Assembly (NCBI GenBank): GCA_016290295.1
Contig: JAEETJ010000008.1
Span: forward strand, 30,198-94,197
Reading direction: 5' to 3'
DNA length: 64,000 nucleotides
Source: Bacteroidales bacterium
Lineage (GTDB): Bacteria > Bacteroidota > Bacteroidia > Bacteroidales > WCHB1-69
This document shows, piece by piece, positions 58,433 to 64,000 of this stretch. Each line of letters opens with the position of its first letter. The stretch's first letter is position 1. The position numbers were made by a program, and so were the translations under genes. A model generated the notes under the pieces. It made no database searches. It saw only the letters and a program-made list of their open reading frames with translations, and was not told the origin of the DNA.

Positions 58433-60763
58433 TTAATTGACAAATAAAAGTTTAGCCACATTTTTCTCTTTGCCGCTCTTACTAGATGAGAAAACGAAAT
58501 ACACACCTGTGGCAGGACGGCGGCCTTTGAAATCCTTGCCATCCCATATCAGCTCTCCCCCATTGGCATAACCTTGCCAAATCAGGTTTCCCGCAGCATC
58601 CACAATCTTGCAAAACGAGTCCTCCATCAGTCCACTGACGGCAATCACACCGGTATAACCGCTATGGACAGGATTAGGAAACACCTTGACATCATAATAC
58701 CATTCCTCTTCACCTTCAGTAGCCGTACCTCTGTATGAGCAAAGTCCCTTGTCTGTAGCGAAAAACACTTCTCCTGTAATGCCATCAATAGCGATATCAT
58801 AAATCACATCCGACAGCAAAGGAGAGTTTTCGGCAGTCAGGTGCAGCAACTCTTCGGTACCATTGTCACTCATCAGGAAAGCACCCGCTTTGGAAGTTCC
58901 CATCCACTTGCGGTTAGCCCCATCGACAGCAATACAAGATACCTCTTCAAATTCCAGTAACACAGATGTATAGCCACCTTGCTCCATAATGATATTCCTC
59001 GGATACGAAGTACCTTCAAAGACCTTGGCCGGATCGTAAATCACCTTTACCCCTTTGTTGGTACCTATCCACATCCGTCCATTTTTATCCTCAGTAATAC
59101 ATTTCACCACTGACGACTCTACCTCAGCGGCGGCATTCATATCCACCAAACGGAGGCGATCATCCGTCTGATTATCAATGGTTTTATTATCATCATACAC
59201 ATATAATGACTGGGTAGTACTACGGGGAAAAGTAATCCATTTAAATCCTCTGGAATCCACATAAATGTACTGTGCCACCCCACCCACTACTGACGACAAT
59301 CTATTCATAGCAACCCAATTACCATCCGTTTTCAGCACATTGATAATGGTCGGGGAATTGGTATTGGCTACCCATAAATTACCATAGCTATCGAAACACA
59401 ATCCAGACACCAGAATCACATCAGAATTCGGAGCTTTCTTTAATGTGCTGTTACTTTCATCGTAAAGAGTCACTACTTTTCCATTCACACATTTGAACAC
59501 CCCATTACCCCATGACGCAACGTAACAGACCTCAGTATTTCTCGGATCGATAGCCACATTGATCATATCATGGGCATTACCAAAAGCACGGAATTCATTC
59601 GACAATGAGCTCCATCTCTCGTTTTTGAAAAAATTACATATTGGTGGGAAATAGGCAGGGGCCCAGATATCGTAACCACCTGTCACAGAGGCCAAAACTC
59701 CTCCTACGCAGTTCAGGTTGAAACTTTTGTTAGAGATAGGACCATTGGCCGTCAACAATTCAATAACATTATACTCGCGATGCCACATCCATAAACCATT
59801 CTTGTCATCTGCCACCCAAAACTTTTCATTATCAGCAGCTCCATAATACAAACTAGGTTCATTACCCGAATCATAGAAATATCTGGTTTCTGCTGTTTGT
59901 CCGTCAAAGACAATCACACTCTGCCATGTCAACAAATACAGACTTTCTTCCGAAGCAGTTAGACACCTTGTATCTCCTGTTTCCAGTATAGGCTCATAAC
60001 GCCAGTGACCTTCATCCAAAACGAATATCGAATCAGGCTGTATCAGTTGCCAGTTATCGTCATGCATTTGCGAGCGACGGTTGGCATATACCTTATTCTT
60101 GAATGACTGAAGATAATTGTATTCTTTATTTCCCAGTTCACTTTCCAACTGCCATGTGCCAAAATCCGCTACTGAAGTGCTCTGTTTATCAATACTATAA
60201 ACACCTTTGGTCGTAGCCAGATAAATACGATTATCCGTCAGCACCATGTTGCGTGTCAGCAAATCCGGCACCGTGTTTGTGTACCATGTATCGACCACAA
60301 GATATGTGCCAAGATCTATTGTTACCACACCAAACTGGTAAACCAAATAACATATCTTGTCGGAAAAATATATCTGCTCGATACTTTTAGAGCCATTCAG
60401 CTGCTTATTCTTCACATCCGGCACATTGGTCAACTGGTCATTCTTAATGAAATCAAGATTTCCATTCGTATAAGCCACTACCAAAGTCGAATTTTTCTTA
60501 TCGTAAGCTATTTTCGCAATTTCCACATCCGACAGGCCATCGCTCTTCGACCACTTAAGTCCTTCTCGTACTCCGGCATTCACATCAGCTTTAGAAATAT
60601 ACATAATGCCGTTTTCGCCAGCGGCATAGATGTAATCATCGGCCACCGCCACCGAATAGAACTGATTATATGCCAGATGGTCCCTGAAAGTGCCGATAGC
60701 CGTTTGTGCCATCAGACCTCCTGCCACTGCCAAAATCAGAAAAACAGACAGTATTCGTTTCAT
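58433..60763 (-). CDS. porZ: Type IX secretion protein PorZ
   Basis: Seen: 776 residues from the ATG at 60763, which starts the signal peptide (MKRILSVFLILAVAGGLMAQ); a Met six codons upstream is less suitable. Two seven-bladed-type propellers follow: the first begins TFRDHLAYNQFYSVAVADDYIYAAGENGIMY, the second has NGRMWIGTNKGVKVIYDP and GANRKWMGTSKAGAFLMSDN. A C-terminal sorting-domain-like region is present (VKVFPNPVHSGYTGVIAV ... GVYFVFSSSKSG). Known: PorZ with PorU, PorV and PorQ forms the T9SS attachment complex that cuts sorting domains and attaches cargo to LPS. It fits the T9SS cargo found here. Lies between lolC/E-like and recO genes. Confidence 0.9.
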   Translation of the reverse strand: MKRILSVFLILAVAGGLMAQTAIGTFRDHLAYNQFYSVAVADDYIYAAGENGIMYISKADVNAGVREGLKWSKSDGLSDVEIAKIAYDKKNSTLVVAYTNGNLDFIKNDQLTNVPDVKNKQLNGSKSIEQIYFSDKICYLVYQFGVVTIDLGTYLVVDTWYTNTVPDLLTRNMVLTDNRIYLATTKGVYSIDKQSTSVADFGTWQLESELGNKEYNYLQSFKNKVYANRRSQMHDDNWQLIQPDSIFVLDEGHWRYEPILETGDTRCLTASEESLYLLTWQSVIVFDGQTAETRYFYDSGNEPSLYYGAADNEKFWVADDKNGLWMWHREYNVIELLTANGPISNKSFNLNCVGGVLASVTGGYDIWAPAYFPPICNFFKNERWSSLSNEFRAFGNAHDMINVAIDPRNTEVCYVASWGNGVFKCVNGKVVTLYDESNSTLKKAPNSDVILVSGLCFDSYGNLWVANTNSPTIINVLKTDGNWVAMNRLSSVVGGVAQYIYVDSRGFKWITFPRSTTQSLYVYDDNKTIDNQTDDRLRLVDMNAAAEVESSVVKCITEDKNGRMWIGTNKGVKVIYDPAKVFEGTSYPRNIIMEQGGYTSVLLEFEEVSCIAVDGANRKWMGTSKAGAFLMSDNGTEELLHLTAENSPLLSDVIYDIAIDGITGEVFFATDKGLCSYRGTATEGEEEWYYDVKVFPNPVHSGYTGVIAVSGLMEDSFCKIVDAAGNLIWQGYANGGELIWDGKDFKGRRPATGVYFVFSSSKSGKEKNVAKLLFVN

Positions 60764-60780
60764 ATTATTTTCGTTTTTCA

Positions 60781-60806
60781 TGCGGACACATTCGATATGT
60801 CCCTAC
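60781..60806. repeat. GTCCCTACA hairpin element, single unit
   Basis: GACACATTCGATATGTCCCTACA: the arms GACACAT/ATGTCCC fold imperfectly. Related to units at 24330 and 35660. It lies in the 47-bp gap between the lolC/E-like and porZ genes. Confidence 0.4.
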
Positions 60807-60809
60807 AAT

Positions 60810-62048
60810 TTATTTTTTATCGATAACAATATTCTTCATATACCGAACCGGAATATAAGATGTTATCAGACTGATAATCAATATAGTCAACAAAACAAAA
60901 GCAAAATCCAGCCATTCGATTTGCACTGGATAATAGTTGATAAGATAGCCGCTGCTGCCATCCCCCAAGCCCACGATGTGGAACTTCATCTGCAGGAAAC
61001 ATACCAACAGGCCAATGAACAAGCCTGCCAAGCCTCCCAGCAGTGAAATAAAGCCGCCCTGCACCATGAAAATCTTGCGTACCAGCGATTTGCGGGCCCC
61101 CATGGCATAGAGCACCGAGAGATCGTCCTTTTTCTCGATGATGAGCATGGACAAGGTGCCAATCATGTTGAAACCTGCCACCACCAAGATAAAGGCCAGA
61201 ATAACAAAGACCATCAATTTTTCCGATTTCATGGTCTTGTAAAGGGATTCTTCCTGCTGATATTTGTCTTTCAGAATATAATTTTCTCCTAAAACCTTTT
61301 CGATGGAAGCCCTGATTTTGATATATTCCTTTGGATTTTTCAGTTTCAGTTCGATGGAAGTCACCTCGTTCTCATAATTCATGATGGAACGGGCAAAAGC
61401 CAATGGCACAAACACATACTTCTCATCATATTCCGTATAGGAAGCGAAAACGCCTGCCGGAATGACATAGTCGATATTGAACGCTCGTGCCGGGTCGGAA
61501 AGGTTCTTGAGCAAACGCTTGGGGTAGTACACCTTCAGTTGCTCGGGACTATGCATGTTCAGCTGGATATTGCCGGCAGCGATGGCACCCATCACCGCAG
61601 CGGGACCTTCACTATATTGCAACGTGGCGTTGCCATCAATCAGCAAACTGTCGATGCCCGTACTTTTCAGATAATCCGGGCTTACCCCCTTGACAGACAC
61701 CAGCAGTTGCTTCTCGTTGTAGGTCATCAAAGTCATGTCGGAAACCACCTCAAACACCGCCTGCACGCCCTCAAGTTTTTGCAACTCCGCCATCGGGAAA
61801 GTGTCTATGGCAAAAACTTTCCCTTCCTTCGGAAGAATCTGATAGTCAGGATTGAAAGAATTGAAACTGCTGCGCACCAAGCCCTCCATGCCGTTGAACA
61901 CCGACAACACGATAATCAAAGCGGCCGAGCTGACCATGATACCGATCATGGAGATAATGGAAATCACATTGATGGCATGGTGTTTTTTGGGAGAAAACAG
62001 ATACCTCAATCCGATGAAGCGGGCCGTTTGAAATGAATTGCTTTTCAA
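60810..62048 (-). CDS. LolC/E-like ABC transporter permease (FtsX family)
   Basis: Seen: 412 residues. The N-terminal part, IGLRYLFSPKKHHAINVISIISMIGIMVSSAALIIVLSVFNGME, is diagnostic for LolC/E. A large periplasmic domain follows (PDYQILPKEGKVFAIDTF, QLLVSVKGVSPDYL, VFASYTEYDEKYVFVPLAFA), then three C-terminal helices (LMVFVILAFILVVAGFNMIGTL; GGFISLLGGLAGLFIGLLVCFL; DFAFVLLTILIISLITSYIPV). Known: these subunits with LolD release lipoproteins to LolA. Only one permease gene and no lolD are here. It starts 2 bp after the rbfA stop. Confidence 0.92.
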   Translation of the reverse strand: MKSNSFQTARFIGLRYLFSPKKHHAINVISIISMIGIMVSSAALIIVLSVFNGMEGLVRSSFNSFNPDYQILPKEGKVFAIDTFPMAELQKLEGVQAVFEVVSDMTLMTYNEKQLLVSVKGVSPDYLKSTGIDSLLIDGNATLQYSEGPAAVMGAIAAGNIQLNMHSPEQLKVYYPKRLLKNLSDPARAFNIDYVIPAGVFASYTEYDEKYVFVPLAFARSIMNYENEVTSIELKLKNPKEYIKIRASIEKVLGENYILKDKYQQEESLYKTMKSEKLMVFVILAFILVVAGFNMIGTLSMLIIEKKDDLSVLYAMGARKSLVRKIFMVQGGFISLLGGLAGLFIGLLVCFLQMKFHIVGLGDGSSGYLINYYPVQIEWLDFAFVLLTILIISLITSYIPVRYMKNIVIDKK

Positions 62049-62050
62049 GG

Positions 62051-62386
62051 CTACTGTTTCAGCAAGTTTTCAATATTTTCGATATAATCTAAGGAGTCGT
62101 CGATGAAGAAATCCAGTTGCGGAATAATGCGGAGCTGGTTTTTCACCTTCTGTCCCAAGCGGTAACGGATATCCTTGATGTTGGACTTCACCGCTTTGAG
62201 CACCTTTTCATTGTCCTCAGCATTGAAAATGGAGATATAGCTGCGGGCCAGCGACAAGTCCTTGGTAACAGAGGTTTTGGTGACGGTAATCATGCAGTCA
62301 TACACCGGAATGCCGTCAGCGAGGAAAATTTCCGCCAGTTCTTTCTGTATCAGTTTCGCTATTTTCTGTTGTCTTGTAGAGTCCAT
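62051..62386 (-). CDS. rbfA: Ribosome-binding factor A
   Basis: Seen: 111 residues from the ATG at 62386; the open frame extends further upstream but through the promoter. RbfA fold: STRQQKIAKLIQKELAEIFLADG, MITVTKTSVTKDLSLARSYISIF and VKSNIKDIRYRLGQKVKNQLRIIPQLDFFIDDSLDY. Known: binds 30S precursors during 16S maturation and is cold-induced in several bacteria. First gene of rbfA-lolC/E-porZ-recO. An 18-bp palindrome, TTGCATTTAAAAATGCAA, overlaps the -7 box and the probable transcription start. Confidence 0.95.
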   Translation of the reverse strand: MDSTRQQKIAKLIQKELAEIFLADGIPVYDCMITVTKTSVTKDLSLARSYISIFNAEDNEKVLKAVKSNIKDIRYRLGQKVKNQLRIIPQLDFFIDDSLDYIENIENLLKQ

Positions 62387-62396
62387 AGTTTTATTA

Positions 62397-62414
62397 TTGC
62401 ATTTAAAAATGCAA
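62397..62414 (-). promoter_or_regulatory. Palindrome at the rbfA transcription start
   Basis: TTGCATTT-AA-AAATGCAA: 8-bp arms that overlap the end of the -7 box and the expected start. It could be an operator or a hairpin at the 5' end of the mRNA. Confidence 0.45.
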
Positions 62415-62419
62415 AGATA
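62411..62419 (-). promoter_or_regulatory. -7 box of the rbfA operon
   Basis: TATCTTTGC on the minus strand, 25 bases before the ATG; AT-rich ATTAGC/ATTAGT units lie upstream at 62433-62455. Confidence 0.83.
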
Positions 62420-62640
62420 CAAAAATAATTTGTCAATTAGCCAATTAGTTAATTTGCATAACACACAGCCCCTTCCTCTGATAAAATCCCTTCTGAAATA
62501 TATTTTTTCAACAATGGTGAAATATCGGTTGTTATTTATCCCAACGAAGATTTGATGTATCTTAAACCCTCTACGAGGGTATGAATGATAAAAAACATAC
62601 GTCAATATCTATTGATATTTATTCCCCTGACGGGGAAATA

Positions 62641-62885
62641 ATATCCCGTAAGGGATTCAATATCAATAGAATGGAAAACATCATGATACAATATATATCC
62701 CGTAAGGGATTCAATATCAATAGAATGGAAAACATCATGATACAATATATATCCCGTCAGGGATTCAATATCAATAGAATGGAAAACATCATGATACAAT
62801 TATATCCCGTCAGGGATTCAATATCAATAGAATGGAAAACATCTTGATACAATATATATCCCGTCAGGGATTCAATATCAATAGA
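62641..62885. repeat. 54-bp tandem repeat, about 4.7 copies
   Basis: TCCCGTAAGGGA or TCCCGTCAGGGA hairpins occur at 62644, 62698, 62752, 62805 and 62859, a period of 54 (once 53). Each is followed by the same sequence (TTCAATATCAATAGAATGG..., AACATCATGATACAAT). The first two copies have loop GTAA, the last three GTCA. Intervening sequence is constant, so it is not a CRISPR array. Related single hairpins (CCCTCTACGAGGG, CCCCTGACGGGG) lie just before it. Confidence 0.92.
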
Positions 62886-62907
62886 TGGTGGTATTATAGC
62901 ATTATGG

Positions 62908-63125
62908 TCGCGGTGCGGGTGTTGTATGCACCGGGGCACATTGCCTGCCGCCGCGAAAGTAAAGAATGATGTTACAGGGCCATAGGATCTTGACAGACTG
63001 AGACACCTTGGCTCTGAGTCTGACGATGTGTCGCCTCTTCGAGGCTTATGGACATGTGTAGGCTTCCTTTTACCCCACACTCACGTGCGGGGTTACTGAG
63101 ATAGTGCCTCTTCGAGGCACAGGCT
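62908..63125. repeat. GC-rich palindromic elements in the repeat island
   Basis: An inverted copy of the TCGCGG...CGCCGCGA element (62908-62956) is followed by GCCTCTTCGAGGC twice (about 63033 and 63107) and CCCCACACTCACGTGCGGGG (63073 onward). No gene was seen between 62387 and 63622. Confidence 0.65.
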
Positions 63126-63205
63126 TAGTCTTCACAAACCAATGAAATCTTCAGCTGCGACTGGATTGTATATGTTTGACGAAGAGGTTTATACATAAAT
63201 TTTCG

Positions 63206-63613
63206 AAATTATCCCTTTTAGTCTTGTTAAAATTCAGATTAAATAACATCAGCTATAGTTACTCCATTTCGCGGCGGACAAATATAATGCTTCGGCGCAA
63301 ATGTCCCTTGCACCGCGACCGAATACACAACTTATACTTCTATCCTATGCGAGTGTGGCCGCTTTGCGGCCGAAATTGCAGTGGAACCGCAACTCCCGCA
63401 TAGGATGATGAACGGGAAATAATGTATCACGGCGTGCCGGAGGTACGCACCAGCTGCAGTCAAATTATCAGGTAGAGAATCCAACGGCTGAAAGCCGTGT
63501 TAAAAATCAGCATAGGGTGAAACCTCGATATGATGAAAGTTGCCCGAAATTATTGCGAGCTGAAGACCTACAAGGAACATAACATAGCGTTACAAGACTA
63601 AAAGGGATAATTT
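63206..63613. mobile_element. MITE-like element with 22-bp terminal inverted repeats
   Basis: Bases 63206-63227 are the exact reverse complement of 63592-63613 (begins AAATTATCCC, ends GTCTTGT). The 408-bp unit encodes no protein. Inside are a TCGCGGCG...CACCGCGA element (63269-63318), GTGGAACCGC, CGGCTGAAAGCCG (63485-63497) and CATAGGGTGAAACC. No target-site duplication is obvious at the ends. It could also be a very long-armed hairpin left by recombination. Confidence 0.5.
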
Positions 63614-63622
63614 AGTAAGTTT

Positions 63623-64000
63623 TCACTCTGTTACGAATTTAAAAGGAATGTTGTAATACACTCTTCTTACCATGCAATTTTCCTGATGCCATATAAATTT
63701 AGGCATCAGCTTAACAACACGTATGACCTCAGCGTCTAATTCTGGGGTTAACGATTTTAGTATTTCTGGTTTTGAGATACTGCCATCAACTTCTACGACG
63801 AATTCAACCAACACCATTCCTTCTACCTCCCGAGACCCTTCAGGTCTGTGGACATTTTCTTTAAGGAAGGCCCATAAAGAATCTATTCCACCAGGAAATT
63901 CAGGTTCACAATCAGGATATGACGTACTGCTATTGCTAAGTAACACATTGCTACTGCTCGTGGGCTGTAGGTCTTTGTCATTTACCCATTCCCCGTTAAT
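63623..64000 (-). CDS. TonB C-terminal domain protein (partial, cut by window end)
   Basis: Seen: the last 125 codons of a gene whose frame stays open to the window edge, so the start is outside. A GTG at 63946 is in frame but not a convincing start, since the frame continues upstream through a Ser-rich linker (STSYPDCEPEFPGG). The domain is of the Bacteroidota FPGG type: EFPGGIDSLWAFLKENVHRP, VEGMVLVEFVVEVDGSISKP, LDAEVIRVVKLMPKFIWHQ, and a C-terminal VYYNIPFKFV. Known: this is the receptor-contacting domain of TonB, also found in BlaR1-like and TPR proteins. It lies next to the MITE-like element, whose end is 10 bp from the stop. Confidence 0.88.
   Translation of the reverse strand: MNGEWVNDKDLQPTSSSNVLLSNSSTSYPDCEPEFPGGIDSLWAFLKENVHRPEGSREVEGMVLVEFVVEVDGSISKPEILKSLTPELDAEVIRVVKLMPKFIWHQENCMVRRVYYNIPFKFVTE

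Noticed and set aside
62581..62847. Open frame with an 18-residue repeat (GFNINRMENIMIQ)
   Set aside because: Both strands are open because the DNA repeat is 54 bp; the frame is lost at the 53-bp copy and no -7 box is near.
62641..62885. Regular repeats resembling a CRISPR array
   Set aside because: The segments between the hairpins are identical in each copy, the period is 54 throughout, and no cas gene is nearby. It is a simple tandem repeat.
1..64000. tRNA, rRNA, integrase, transposase or phage genes
   Set aside because: None could be recognised on either strand; mobile DNA is seen only as non-coding repeats.

Overview
The window is a chromosomal segment of a bacterium of the phylum Bacteroidota, most probably order Bacteroidales. 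Three things point there. Almost every start region carries the Bacteroidota -7 box (TAnnTTTGC) and no Shine-Dalgarno sequence. Secreted proteins end in type IX secretion (T9SS) sorting domains, and a PorZ homologue of that system is present. Several gene neighbourhoods are typical of the group: ftsK-lolA, exbB-exbD-tonB-folC and a lipoprotein-type TamL. No rRNA or tRNA gene, phage, integrase, transposase or CRISPR array was seen.

Layout. 0.1-5.9 kb: a secreted beta-helix carbohydrate-binding protein, an AraC regulator with a C10 (streptopain-like) protease, and a cytidylate-kinase-like protein. 5.8-14.9 kb: an accessory stretch of small genes (two paralogous membrane proteins, CDP-alcohol phosphatidyltransferase, ICMT-like methyltransferase, GNAT, zinc-ribbon protein, DUF4846, CAT-like acetyltransferase, hotdog thioesterase, FMN reductase). 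15.4-18.0 kb: M28 peptidase and two membrane proteins. 18.1-23.2 kb: a YbhGFSR-like ABC exporter operon. 23.3-31.7 kb: ferredoxin-like membrane protein, RecD-like helicase, TamL, LolA, FtsK. 31.8-35.4 kb: exbB-exbD-tonB-folC. 35.8-38.8 kb: galE, a GNAT-fold acyltransferase and an SDR, the last two a possible bacterial ceramide-synthesis pair. 38.9-45.6 kb: FISUMP lipoprotein, DNA/RNA endonuclease, pyruvate phosphate dikinase, ResB-CcsA fusion. 45.8-54.6 kb: one 2,943-residue T9SS cargo adhesin built from about 35 Ig-like modules. 54.8-62.4 kb: S4 protein, DUF349 protein, and an rbfA-lolC/E-porZ-recO operon. 62.5-63.6 kb: a gene-free repeat island, then a TonB-domain gene cut by the window end.

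The most unusual property is not a gene. Many genes are followed, from the stop codon itself or within a few bases, by arrays of 7-bp (sometimes 8, 9 or 14-bp) tandem repeats. The sequence differs from array to array but the period is nearly constant. On the sense strand most units contain a stop triplet, and because 7 is not a multiple of 3 the array puts stops into all three frames. Two such arrays lie inside genes (the ResB-CcsA fusion and the adhesin sorting domain) in a stop-free reading, so they became protein. A related AT-rich array sits directly upstream of the -7 box of three unlinked housekeeping genes. A second layer consists of GC-rich palindromic modules (four copies of a TCGCGGCG...CGCCGCGA element and several hairpins). 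One group of these is bounded by a perfect 22-bp inverted repeat and looks like a MITE.
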